Notes: generated by a model from the letters alone, not told the origin. A stretch of 64,000 bases of DNA from Prorocentrum cordatum (GCA_963575745.1 CAUYUJ010019270.1:232931-296930); one strand, 5' to 3'; positions 46,055 through 56,735 are shown, counted from the first letter of the stretch. Made by a program: numbers and translations.

Positions 46055-46480
46055 GACACTCAAGACGCCGAAGAAGTTCCCGAGAAGCCCCTAGAGGCTC
46101 TACGAGGACTCCCAAGCAGCATCCACGGAGGCCAACATGATTTCAGAACGTCGACGACGGCCCAACAGGCCCCCAAGGGCGCCCCAAGACTGCCCAAACG
46201 ACGCCCACGTTGGCTCCAGGACGGCCGAGGAGGACCACACGACAACCCACAAGAGCACCAATACGAGGCAGGAGTGCCCCCCGAAGAGGCCACCGCAGAC
46301 CCGGAGGGCCCCAAGACACGCCAATGTAGCCCCGATATGGCCCCAAGACGCCCCCATGCGGGCCCCGAACTCACCAAAGCGACCCCCGTACCCTCCAGGG
46401 AAGGTCAAGATGGCCTCACTAGGCTCCAGAAGCCCCAGCGAGCTCAGGAGAGACCCGTGAAGGCCCCAGCTGAACCTCAA
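46055..46480 (+). repeat. 11-bp repeat array (CCCCAAGAGGC family)
   Basis: Words such as GGCCCCCAAGGGCGCCCCAAG and GCCCCAAGACGCCC show the same degenerate 11-bp periodicity as the 41.7-42.75 kb array. Confidence 0.7.
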
Positions 46481-46939
46481 GGTGTTCGGCCGTACCAAGG
46501 TCCAAGTCATACAAATGTGCGCTCAATGTATTGCGATATGTGCGTATTCAAGGCCCTTTGGAGGTCCACCGTGACTCCCGCTCTGTGGGCTTAACGACTT
46601 CCCATAGCTGTAACAAACAAGATGGTCGATGGGATAGTTGTGGTCCTTCGTTGACGCCTTCTTCTTGACGGCAGCCTGCGACGAATGCCGCCGCGCGGCA
46701 CCCTTGCGACTCCACGACATCCGTGCTCCCCCTGCAACTCCTCCCTCCTCCCTCTTCCTCCCTCCTCCCCCCTCCTGCTCCCGCCTCATCCTCCTTCTAC
46801 CCTGCCCCCCCTGCCCTCATCACTCGCATCCTCCTGTTGATCCAATTCCTCCCGTCATCGCTCCCCTCTTCCCCCTCCATCGTCTCTCTTTTTTTTTTTT
46901 TTTTTTCTCTCTCTCTCTCTCTCTCTTTCCCCCCATCTT

Positions 46940-47760
46940 CCAGCCCCAAGAGGCCCCCAAGAAGGCCCAGTGGCACCAAGAGGGCCTCAAGATGGCCAGA
47001 GAGGGCCCCTCCCCAGTGTTACCTCAGTGGTTACCCCAAGCGCTGGGGGAGCGCGCAGTCCACAAATATGGCTCGGCGAGCGAGCGAGGGGAAGCGAGAA
47101 AGAGAACCCTTCTCAGAAGGCGGCGGGGCTTCTCAGAAGCCCTCCGGCCTTCTGAGAGATGTTCTGCGCCTTCGGGGGGGGCTCAGAAAACTTCTGGGAC
47201 GGCCAGGGGGCTTCCGAGCCCTCTGAGAAGGCCCGCCGCCGAGCTGCAGCGGGGGCACGCAGTCCGCCATTCTGGCCACGCCTTCGCCCGACACTTCACC
47301 ACGCACGCGCCTCAAAACGAAGGATCTGACAACTTCTCGGAAGGCCCGGGGGGGGCTTCCGAACCCCCTGGGCAGGCCCGCCCCGTCCCACCTCCCCCAC
47401 AAGCTGGCGGCAGCATGGCCGCCTTTCGCTCTGACGCTTCCCCGCACCCGCGCTTCAAAACGGCAGGGCGGCGGTGCTCGGCCGCTGATCCGCTAACCGC
47501 ACGGCCTGCGGAGCGGGCGTTGGCATTCTGGACCTTGGCAGTGCAGCAGATGCTCTTCGGCCAAGGGCCCCCCCAAGAGATCCCCAAGAGGTCCAAAAGA
47601 GGCCCCAAGAGGCCCAAAAGAGGCACCGGGAGGCCCCAAACGGCCCCCAAGATGCCCCAGGAGGTCCCAAAACGGCCCCCAAGGGGCGTCCAAACTGCCT
47701 CAAAGAGGGCCCCGAAAAACCTCCCACGATATCCCAACGAACATCCAATAGGCTTCACAC
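46940..47760 (+). repeat. 11-bp arrays with core copy 3 and a CTTCTCAGAAGG cluster
   Basis: 11-bp units at 46,940-47,015 and 47,560-47,740 flank a core-like piece at about 47,017-47,075 (CAGTGGTTACCCCAAGCGCT, then GGGGGAGCGCGCAGTCCA). They also flank a cluster of CTTCTCAGAAGG near-palindromes at 47,095-47,370. The end, ACCTCCCACGATATCCCAAC, then GAACATCCAATAG, matches 42,093-42,125, so the arrays are homologous beyond the short unit. Confidence 0.7.
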
Positions 47761-47949
47761 CCATAACCCAGGCACGGTGGCAGGATGGGAAGGCAAGTCG
47801 ATCCGCCACCCCCGTTGATTTATCACATGGGTGCCTGGCGTGCTAGATCCTACGGTTTGGTGTTGGTTCCTCTCCCCAAACACCTCTCCCTGAAGCTTCG
47901 GTCCATGCCGCCGGCCACCTGGAAGGCTCCGCCGCTGCGCAACCAACGT

Positions 47950-48180
47950 TTCAAAGACGGCTTCGATGGCCTCCAAGACGGCGAGGCCAAATTGGCCTCG
48001 AATTTCGCCCAAGATGGTCTAAAATGGCATCCAAGACGACCCACGAAGGTCGCAGATGCCTCCAGGTCTGCCCAAAAAAACCACCCAAACGGCCCCAAGT
48101 GGCCCCAAGAGGCCTTCAAAACTGGCCAAATGGCCTCCGCGAGGTCCTCCCAGAGGGCCCGAAGAGGCCCAAATCACAAG
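47950..48180 (+). repeat. 11-bp repeat array (short)
   Basis: GGCCTCCAAGACGGC and GGCCCCAAGTGGCCCCAAG units in the same family and orientation as the other plus-strand arrays. Confidence 0.7.
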
Positions 48181-48184
48181 ACAA

Positions 48185-49785
48185 CTCGCTGCCAGCCCTA
48201 ACGGCGAGCATAAATCGGCCGTAGCCCCGCACGCATTCGAATGCGCACATTTCGTCCTCGTACTACTCGTATTGCTCCCCGTCCGCTTCCCTGTCCCTAT
48301 CGTCGTCGTCGTCCTCCTCCTCTTCCGCGTTTTTCTCCTGCTCCAGCTCCTCCGCGTCGTCCTCGTCTAGGACCGCGCCAGAGGTTGCGCCATCGGCATC
48401 GGTAAAAAAAAAAAAAACGATTGATGCGAAACTCGCCAAATCCCACTGTTCCGATGTGCGTCGGGGCCTGAGATCGATAGCATGTGTCCGGCAGGGCAGC
48501 CGATGGCGGACATGCCGAAGGCAATGGAATGCGAGGGGGGGAGGAGGGAAGGGACGGAAAAAGGGCGCGGGATGGGGTCGAGAGCTCCTGGTTGGGGGTG
48601 CACGCCCATCTGAAGGAACGGGGCACACCCCCTCCCCTGGTGGCGACGGGGTACAAGCTGTTTGGGCAAAGAAGACCCAAACCCTTCCCTAATCACCCCA
48701 TGCGACCTGAATGGACCACCCAAACAAGCGGAGGGCGCCAGAGGGGACTGGGGGCCCTTACGTCGATGAGAAAAGGAAGGAGAAGTGGGCGGAGGGGGGA
48801 TAGGACAGACGAAAGCCTTTTGCAGGCTTTGCCCGGCGCGTGAGACTGCCCATTTGGCGTACTTTGCTGGAGCGAAGCCGCGCGTCGCTCGAATGTGACA
48901 GTGCGCTTCTGCTCTCTCGCGCGTGCATGCGCAAAGCACGCGTACGCAAGGCGCCACGGACGTAGCTTTAAGAGATTGAGCTCGCGCTCAAGAAAGGAAT
49001 CGCAAGTTAGCGGGATCGCCGCCGCGATATTTTCAAGCGGCTGGAAGCGCGGGAGCGTCCGCGGCGAAGTAAGCGCGGGTCGCGCTCGAACCGGGACGCC
49101 CCGAGCCTGTCGAAACGCAACGAAACGCAGGGCGCCTCGTTGACAGGATGCTGCATGCGAGTGGGTAGACATCCTGACGCTGCAGGACTGCGAAATGAAA
49201 CGCGCGCGCTCGAAGTCTGTCGACGTGACGTGGACGCGAGAACCACGCGGAGGGCGTGAATTTTGTCCTGAGTCCAATTCGCACATTTAGTTCAGAGATC
49301 GGCCGTGGCCGCCGATATTCACACGTATTAGCCACAGGTGACACCAAGAGCAGGCACAATTCAGCGCTGGAATCTTTTCATGATGATGGAATCTACAACA
49401 TGCCGTGGATGCGTTGCCTGCGTGGTACGTTGCATGACCCCATAGTTTTTCTCTGGGGTCAGCGGCCGAAGTTTTTTTCCCCTGCAGCCTGAGTTCGCGC
49501 AGCGCGCACGTCCAGCTCCTGCGCCGCGGACCGCACGGCAGCCCTGTTGGCCGCCTCTGGAGTCGCCGCAAACGGCGGCAACTCGACAGGGCAGAGCGGC
49601 GGCGACGCAGCAGGCGTCGCGGGCGGCAGCTCAGAAGAAGTGGAGCCCGCCGCGACGCCATCACGTGAGTGACCTCCCCGAAGGAGCCACTCCTCTCATG
49701 ATCTTCTCAGCCTTCCTTCTGCGCTCAGCCTGGGCGCTGGGCTTGAGCGCTGGGGCACAGGCCGTGCCGAGCCCTCTGCACTTGC
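48185..49785. other. No supported gene
   Basis: A (GTC)n/(CCT)n stretch at 48,298-48,375 and a poly-A run at 48,403-48,417. The rest has no recognisable coding domain on either strand. Confidence 0.45.
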
Positions 49786-49788
49786 CCT

Positions 49789-50745
49789 TCACCTCCTTCG
49801 CGTGGGCGTAGCGGCGTAGCACTTCAGGCAGGCGCGGTACCCGAAGTACGTGCGCAGGTCGTGGCCGCCTCCGTCCGCGTCGAGCGAGCCAGAGCCGCTG
49901 GGCAGCGGCGCAGCAGGCTGGGCCACGGCGCCCCCGTCGCCTGCCGACGGCGGCTCCTCGTCAGCACGCAGGTCACCGTCACCGACGGATCCCAGAATCT
50001 GGCTTTCGCCACGATGCTGAACGAGGGAGGAGCCCGCCGACGGCGGCTCCTCGTCAGCACGCAGGTCACCGTCACCGATGGATCCCAGAATCTGGCTTTC
50101 GCCACGATGCTGAACGAGGGAGGAACCCGCCGCGCTGCTGCTCGCCTCCCCGCTGTCGTGGGTGGGCTGGCACTCGTCCTCCACGAAGCGGCGGGCTGCT
50201 GCTACCGCCACCGCGGCGGCTCCAGCGTGCGCCAGGGCCGAGGCGCACGGCCGCTTTTTGCCCCCGCTGGTGTAGGCGTCGGGAGCGAAGGCCTTCGGCG
50301 TGCAGTCCTGCCTTGGGAGGTTCTTGGTCGAGATGTCAGTGAAGGCCGACCGCAGGCACCGCAGGCAGTGGAGCGCCTGGACGCCCTCGACTCCGCCCTC
50401 GATTTTGACCAGCTCGTGCTTGGTGGTGTAGAGCCTGGGGCCCTTGGACTGAGGCTCCCTGTACTTGTCGCGAAAGTCGATCCTGAGATCAGCAGCTTCG
50501 GCGCCGGCTTGCGACACCCAGAAGACCGCGCCGTCCAAGGTGAGCGCTCTTGTCTTCCTGGCCTCGCGCGCCTGCTCTGGCGCTCTAAAGTGGTCCGTGA
50601 CAAACTTCGCCGCTCGGTCAGCTTCGTGGTTGCCTCGCCGGCGTCGGAATGTGATTTTGCCCTCGTCCACCTCCTTGAAAGTCGCGTGGCCCTTGACCTT
50701 CCGCACCGTGAGGCCGTCGCTGCTGAGGTCGCCGAAGTCGTCAGC
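49789..50745 (-). pseudogene. C-terminal RNase H fragment with tail, 5'-truncated
   Basis: The frame enters from a satellite at 50,745 with DDFGDLSSDGLTVRKVKGHA. Then comes GKITFRRRRGNHEADRAAKF, the His-containing and GN..AD C-terminal signature of an RNase HI-type fold; catalysis in that family degrades RNA in RNA:DNA hybrids. The N-terminal catalytic acidic residues are missing. The tail has a CLRCLR cysteine pair, an Ala-rich stretch and a 31-residue tandem duplication (SSLVQHRGESQILGS, in two copies, about 50,130-49,950), and ends CLKCYA at 49,789. Such RNase H segments are frequent in retroelement-derived dinoflagellate frames. The first 5' base of recognisable coding sequence abuts the repeat array. 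Confidence 0.65.
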
Positions 50746-51415
50746 GGCCGAAAATGAAACCGTCTCCTATCGGTTGTGCCATAGGTTGCGCCCTCAGCGG
50801 CCGAAGGTGAAACCGTCACCTATCGGTTGCGCCCTAGGTTGCGCCGTCGGCGGCCGAGAATAAAACCGTCTCCCATTGGTTGCGCCAAAAAGGTTGCTCC
50901 CCCGGCGGCCGAACATAAAACCGTCCCCTATCGGCTGCGTCGTAAGTTGCGCCCTCGGCGGCCGAGCGGAAAACCGTCTCCTATCGGTTGCGCCATAGGT
51001 TCCGCCCTCGGCGGCCGAGACAAACACAAACCGTCGCCTATCGGTTGCGCCATAGGTTGCGCCCTTGGCGGCCGACCATAAAAGCGTCCGTCTCTTATCG
51101 CTTGCGCCATGGGTTGCGCCCTTGGCGGCAAAGCCGACTCCTATCAATTGCGCCATAAGTTGCGCCCTTGGCGGCCGACCATGAAACCGTCTCCCATCGG
51201 CTGCGCCAAAAAAAGTTGCGCCCCCGGCGGCCGAACATAAAACCGTCCCCTATCGGTTGCGCCGTAGGTTGCGCCCTCGGCGGCTGAGAATAAAAGCGTC
51301 TCCCATCGGTTGCGCCGTAGGTTGCGCCCTCGGCGGCCGAGAATAATACCGTCTCCTATCGGTTGCGCCATAGGTTGCGCCCTCGGTGGCGGATAATAAA
51401 ACCGTCGCTTAACGG
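50740..51415. repeat. ~52-60-bp satellite, about 12 copies
   Basis: Units contain GGTTGCGCCATAGGTTGCGC, CCTCGGCGGCCGA and ATAAAACCGTCTCCTATC. Spacing between successive GCGGCCGA words is 52-60 bp (50,741, 50,794, 50,846, about 50,902). It replaces the 5' part of the RNase H frame. Confidence 0.85.
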
Positions 51416-51544
51416 GCGCGACCAGTCTGTTCAGTTCAGGCTCAGTGCAGTTCAATCAGTTTACCTCGCGAGAAACAAGTTTGGGCTACGCCTCAACTCA
51501 TTGATTCCCCATAAATGTTTGAAGGAATTTGGCATTTGCCTCCA

Positions 51545-52030
51545 TTTCGCCTTTCCGACAGCCAAGGCGGCCCAAGAAGCCTCCGAGATCACCTCCAGAG
51601 CGCCCGAGAGGCCTCCAAGATGGCCGCATTTCGGCCCAAGTGGCCCCCAAGACGGCCCCAAGACGCCCAAGAGTCCTCTAAGGCGCCCTTGATGACCTTC
51701 ACGACGGCCCTGGATCGCTGTGAGAAAGGCCAGAAACAATCCAATGAAGCCCCCAAGATGGCTTCCGACTGCGTCAGACGTGCCAGGAACGCCATACGAC
51801 GGCCAACGAGGCCCCCAAGCAGCTCCCAAATGCTGCCAGAAGCTCTCACATGCTCCCAAGAGGCCTTCAATATGCCCCCAAGAAACTTCTAGTAGATCCC
51901 ACGAGTGCCCTACTAGGCTCCCGAGAAACCTCCTCCTTGTTCCTCCCTCTCCTCTCCTTCGTCTTCTTCGTCTTCTTCTTCCTCGTATGTTTCTTCTTCG
52001 TCTTCTTCTTTGTTATTATTCTTTCTCCCC
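51545..52030 (+). repeat. 11-bp repeat array plus pyrimidine tract
   Basis: 11-bp units with the landmark GACTGCGTCAGACGTGCCAG (about 51,769) and a following CCAACGAGGCCCCCAAGCAG, as in the palindrome arms. A TTCTTCTTCGTC pyrimidine tract at 51,935-52,025 precedes a core copy. Confidence 0.75.
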
Positions 52031-52172
52031 CGCGTGCTCCCCGAGGGGATTCCCATGACTGTTAGGGGATATACTCCGATAGATTGGCCGAGCCACGCCT
52101 ACAACGCTAAACCGCATAAGCGCTTCCAAAAAGACGGGGGGCGGCGGTGATTCGCCGTAGGCGTCCTCGATA
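52031..52172 (+). repeat. Core element copy 4
   Basis: It starts CTCCCCGAGGGGATTCCCAT and ends GGCGGTGATTCGCCGTAGGC. The order array, pyrimidine tract, core is the same as at 44.5-44.7 kb. Confidence 0.8.
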
Positions 52173-52279
52173 CTGTCTGGCAATTCCAAAATATTCTCGG
52201 TGGCCTTCGACCCAACCAACCGACCCTGGAACACACCGCAATACACAGATGCTGTTCGCTCACGCGGGCCTCCCATACG

Positions 52280-52560
52280 TCCAGTATGGTCTAAGATGGC
52301 GTCCAAGATGCCCAAAGACAGCTCGAAAATGCACTATTGCTTCCAAAATGGCGCCAAGAGGGTCCAAGACGCTCTTTTGACGGTCTCTCTGGCCGTCTTG
52401 GGGGCGCTTGGGGTCGGCCCCAAATGCTAGACACATTGAAGAAGCAATCGGTTGATAACGGTGGCTTCGGACTCTGACATCTCTGGTCTGCAGAGCGTCC
52501 GAGCTGGCCCAAGAAGACTCCAAGACCAGCCCAAGATGGCCCAGATGGCCCTAATAGGAC
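52280..52560 (+). repeat. Short, partly degenerate 11-bp repeats
   Basis: GGCGTCCAAGATGCCCAAAG and GGCGCCAAGAGGGTCCAAG units. 52,380-52,420 is in the opposite orientation (GGCCGTCTTGGGGGCGCTTG). Confidence 0.55.
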
Positions 52561-52721
52561 CCAAAGTAGAGGGCATAACATCCACCCCCATAATGATTGA
52601 CCCGACACGCGAAGCCGTTTAGCGAACGCACCCACGGAAGGAATCGAACAGGGCAAGGCTGTTTAGTGAACGCCTAGGGCCGTTTAACAAACGCCAGTTG
52701 TCGGGTGCGGGTGGTTTTTCC

Positions 52722-53005
52722 CTCAGGGCCCCAAGACGGCCCAGGAGTGCAAGACGGCCCAAGAGTCGTCCCAGGACGGCCAACTGCTTCAAGAGGGCCC
52801 CACGAAGACCCCACGACGGCCGCGGAAGGCGCCAGACGGCCCAGGAACGCCCTGAGTCTGCCCTGGGATTGCACAAAGGCCCCCAAGAAGGCCCAAGAAG
52901 TCAGAACAGATTCTCAAATGGACCCCTGAGACGGCCCTCCCTGCTGTTCTCCCAGTGGTTGCCCAACCGTTGGGGAACACGCAGTCCAGTAATGCAGCCG
53001 CACTT
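52722..53005 (+). repeat. 11-bp repeat array with core copy 5
   Basis: GGCCCCAAGACGGCCCAGGA units with the landmark CCAGACGGCCCAGGAACGCC (about 52,832). The hairpin part of the core follows at 52,942-52,985: GTTCTCCC ... TTGGGGAAC, then ACGCAGTCCA, which is shared with the 47.0 kb copy. Confidence 0.7.
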
Positions 53006-53765
53006 TCATGACATTTTCCGTCGGCAGCGAGGCAGAAACAGTCCGCTCCAGCGTGTGGCTATTCGGGGCAACCGAAAAGCTAATTGGCCGACTTTCACGA
53101 CACGGGCGTTCCCAAAAGGCGGCGCTGGCGGTCTGCAAACCTTCGATAAAAACGACAATGTTTTTGAAGGGGTCTCGACCGTGAGCCCCGGTGTAACACT
53201 CCTGCCGCTACAACGTCTGATTGATTGTTCGGAGCTCGCACACGTGCAGCCCAGACAGGCTCGCTCTCAAACTGACGCTGGCACCAACCAAGAAATCGCA
53301 TTGTCTGATGCCGGTACGAACGAACGAACAAACTGTCATCGCCGTAGAGGGCGACCCAAAGATGGGCGACAAACGCGCACGAGCACGCTGGCCCTTCGGA
53401 AAGGACCCAGAAAAATCAGCGCGGTGCGCTCACCACTCATCCCCATGAGAAGTTCACGAACTCATCTTCGTGCTTGTCCCAATCCACTGAGATACCGGTA
53501 GCGGCGGCAAACAAGATCACCATGCAATCGTAGAACACTCCAGGTGACGACAATGTGAATGTGAAAACACACATGCCGGGAGCAAGGCTTCCCAGTATGA
53601 TCGCGTTGACGCTACGTGGTGTTAGCGATGACGTACCCATCGGTCGGAAGAAGCAGGTAGGAACATGAAGTAGGAAGGCGGTGAAAGTAGGTTAGGCTTC
53701 CGCGCGCCCCCTGAAGAAGAGGACGGAAACAGTGAAGACACTCGATCATTGAAAGAGGAAATCGC
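53006..53765. other. No supported gene
   Basis: No domain, repeat or RNA gene was recognised on either strand. Confidence 0.45.
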
Positions 53766-54143
53766 CTAAAGTAGACTGGAATCTGGGAATCCAAAAATAC
53801 CCACTTTCAACGACCGATGGGTACTGAGCCGAATTAGCCGGACAGACAGAAAGCTGTGAGCCGCCCCCTTGGGGAGGAGACGCCCCAGAAGAACAACATG
53901 CACGATATCCGCCTGCTTCGCCTTCTTCGCCACCTTCTCACTGGGCTCCTCGCTCTCCTCGCTGTCGTCATCCCCCTCTTCCTCCTCTTCTTCCTCCTCC
54001 TCCTGCGCCTCATCCTCTTCTTCCTCCTCCTCCTCCTCTTCTTCATCTTCGCTGCTTTCCTCAACTTTCTTCTTTGTGGCTGCCAATCTGGCTGCTGCCT
54101 CCGCAAATATGAGTAGCAGGGCGAGAACGATCACCACATTCAT
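53766..54143 (-). CDS. Possible small secreted acidic protein
   Basis: From the ATG at 54,143 the frame encodes an N-terminal hydrophobic segment (MNVVIVLALLLIFAEAAARL) that looks like a signal peptide or anchor. Next come a Glu/Asp-rich stretch of about 45 residues and a basic, Val/Leu-containing C-terminus (KAKQADIVHVVLLGRLLPKG) to the stop at 53,766, about 125 residues in all. An in-frame ATG 21 bp upstream (54,164) is an alternative start. The acidic part is a (GAA/GGA)-type imperfect repeat, so the frame may be a microsatellite artefact, but the signal-like start directly upstream is suggestive. I do not recognise a family. Confidence 0.35.
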   Translation of the reverse strand: MNVVIVLALLLIFAEAAARLAATKKKVEESSEDEEEEEEEEEEDEAQEEEEEEEEEGDDDSEESEEPSEKVAKKAKQADIVHVVLLGRLLPKGAAHSFLSVRLIRLSTHRSLKVGIFGFPDSSLL

Positions 54144-54867
54144 CTCACGCTCGTGGAGTGGCATCCTCTTCCGTCTGCATGCAGAACAAAAAGCCTCGCT
54201 TACACGGAGTTCAAACTCTCGTGGAACATGTGTGCCGTTGCCCGCGGTCGCTCCGCATCTCCGCGAAACTCCCACCTCCAAGGCGCCACTGGGCGCATAG
54301 CAGATCCGCAGAGACAACCCAGCCATCGTGCACCACAGGGAGCGCGGAAGAAGGAAAGAAATGATTTTTCTGGCCACGGCGAGCCTCAGCCAGGAATGGG
54401 TCCGCGACCTGGACCTGCGAAACGGTCCGAAAACCGGAGCCCCTCGTCAGCCCAAGATGGGTGGTCCTTATTTCAACGCCCTGGCTGCATGTCCAAATCT
54501 CCTCGAGCTGCAGAGATCCGGCATCGGCACCTCGCGCTTGCTCTTTGCTTCTCTTTCTTTGTCAGCCTTCTCTTTGCTCTCCCGCTCCTGCCGCAGAGAA
54601 CGGATGATCAGAGCCGTCCCTGAGCGGACTCTACTGGATTCAGGGGTGAACGGTGAGACAATGCGAACAACGTGACCGACGGGTGTGCGCACTGACACTC
54701 AATCGTGGCCGATGAAAAACGAAGCGCGTACCTACAGACGTCAATGCTGAACAGCCTCTTAATTCGAATGTGTTTTCCCCATATGCTAAGATGGGGTTCT
54801 TGTTATTACTTGGACGCCTCCTGCTCCTTCTCCTTCCTCCTCCTCTTTTCTCCTCCCCTCCTGTCGG

Positions 54868-55070
54868 ACATACTCAGACTTGCTCATACACAGACTTATT
54901 CATACTCAGACTTACTCATACTCAGACCTACTCATACTCAGACTTACTCACACTCAGACATACTCATATACAGACGTACTCATACACAGACTTGCTCATA
55001 CACAGCATTAGTCATACCCAGACGTACACATACACAGACTTACTCATACACAGACTTACTCATACTCAGC
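54868..55070. repeat. 16-bp tandem repeat, about 13 copies
   Basis: Consensus ACTTACTCATACTCAG with few changes. The inverted partner is at about 57,750-57,950. Confidence 0.9.
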
Positions 55071-55830
55071 ACCCCTAAGGGGAGCCGCCAGGGGTGGTTG
55101 CACGGGCTCGTTCGCGGCCATTTTGTGGGGATGTCTCAGGCGGTTTGCCTGTTTCTGTGCCCAACATCCTTCGCTTTCGGAGCAGATTTGGAGGATGTCT
55201 CGAGCGAGGCGCTCATTTCAGCACCCCTAAGGGGAGCCGCCAGGGGTGGTTGCACGGGCTCGTTCGCGGCCATTGTGTGGGGATGTCTCAGGCGGTTTGC
55301 CTGTTTCTGTGCCCAACATCCTTCGCTTTCGGAGCAGATTTGGAGGATGTCTCGAGCGAGGCGCTCATTTCAGCACCCCTAAGGGGAGCCGCCAGGGGTG
55401 GTTGCACGGGCTCGTTCGCGGCCATTTTGTGGGGATGTCTCAGGCGGTTTGCCTGTTTCTGTGCCCAACATCCTTCGCTTTCGGAGCAGATTTGGAGGAT
55501 GTCTCGAGCGAGGCGCTCATTTCAGCACCCCTAAGGGGAGCCGCCAGGGGTGGTTGCACGGGCTCGTTCGCGGCCATTTTGTGGGGATGTCTCAGGCGGT
55601 TTGCCTGTTTCTGTGCCCAACATCCTTCGCTTTCGGAGCAGATTTGGAGGATGTCTCGAGCGAGGCGCTCATTTCAGCACCCCTAAGGGGAGCCGCCAGG
55701 GGTGGTTACACGGGCTCGTTCGCGGCTATTTTGTGGGGATGTCTCAGGCGGTTTGCCTGTTGCTGTGCCCAACATCCTTCGCTTTCGGAGCAGATTTGGA
55801 GGATGTCTCGAGCGAGGCGCTCATTTTCAC
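55071..55830. repeat. 152-bp tandem repeat, five copies
   Basis: Units begin CAGCACCCCTAAGGGGAGCC and carry GGCCATTTTGTGGGGATGTC and GGATGTCTCGAGCGAGGCGC. Copies are nearly identical. Inverted copies occupy 56,985-57,750. As 152 is not a multiple of three, the apparent 100-235-aa frames cycle through different phases and stop at the TAA in CCCCTAAGG. Confidence 0.92.
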
Positions 55831-56090
55831 CCCCCAGGTGGGCCAGATTTTGAGGATGTCTCGGTCGGTTTGCTAGTTTTGGTGGCAAGGCTCGTGGGCG
55901 CAGATTCTTCTCAGGATGCCACAGGAGGCTCCAACAGGCTCCAGGAGGCTCCAGGAGACCACATGAGGTCCCAGGAGGCATCAGGAGGCCACAGAAAGAC
56001 TCAAGAGGCCACAGGATGTCCCAAGAGGCTCCAGGAGGCCCCAGGAAGCTCCAGAAGGCTCCAGGAGACCACATGAGGTCCCAGGAAAGT

Positions 56091-56735
56091 ATTCACTGCG
56101 TGGAGCTCCCCATATGTGCATCTACTCGCATGGACCTGTCCGCCGTGAATGTCTAGGCGCAAGAACTTTCGAATATTAACGGGCTTCAGTTGTGACGGTC
56201 TGGACATCAATCTAACTGCGAATGAATTGGAGTGTGAATGAGCCTCAGTAGTACGAGCGCGTCTCTGTGCATGAGCCTGGGGCCTCCTGGGGCCTCCTGA
56301 AACCTACTGGGGCTTCCTGGGGTCTCCAGGAGCCTCTTGGGACCTCCTGGGACCTCCTAGGAAGGTTTCGTGCCCCAGGGGAGGCGCAATCTATAGCAAC
56401 AGACGTACATAAAACATTGCGGATTAGAGCCACAGGAGAAGGGCAATCTATAGGAACACGCGTAAAACATCAAGGACTCGTGCCCCAGGAGAGGCCCAAT
56501 ACATCGGAACATGAGCAAAACCTTTAGGATTGTGTACACAGGAGAAGGACCATCTATAGAAACATACGTAGAACATCAAAGAATCGTGCTCCAAGTGAGG
56601 CCCAATCGATAGGAGCATACGTAAAACACATGGGATTGGAGCCACTCCTGTTGCCTTCTGAGGCCTCCTGCTCCTGGGGCCTCTCGGGGCCTCCTGTTGC
56701 CTTCCGAGGCCTCCTGGCGCTTCCTGTTGCCTCCT
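56091..56735. repeat. Module E of the inverted block
   Basis: Contains single-copy sequence (GTATTCACTGCGTGGAGCTC, near 56,089), CCTCCTGGGG-type 11-bp repeats, and five 53-56-bp tandem units (CAATCTATAG-like words at 56,387, 56,443, 56,497, 56,550 and 56,603) of two alternating types. Its reverse complement lies at 58,045-58,690. Confidence 0.85.

Larger units (their letters stand above)
54775..56090. repeat. Module F' of an inverted repeat block
   Basis: Consists of CCCCATATGCTAAGATGGGG, a CT-rich stretch, a 16-bp array, a 152-bp array and a CCAGGAGGC-rich tail. The whole module recurs as its reverse complement at 56,735-58,044. Confidence 0.85.

Noticed and set aside
46880-46930. Poly(T)/(CT)n run as a retroelement tail
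   Set aside because: No recognisable retroelement coding sequence lies on the matching strand next to it.
54705-55853. Several 100-235-residue plus-strand frames in the 152-bp array that look like a conserved repeated protein
   Set aside because: The unit is 152 bp, not a multiple of three, so the same peptide appears in shifted frames. The frames end at the TAA inside each unit, and the mirror-image set occurs in the inverted module. This is satellite DNA.
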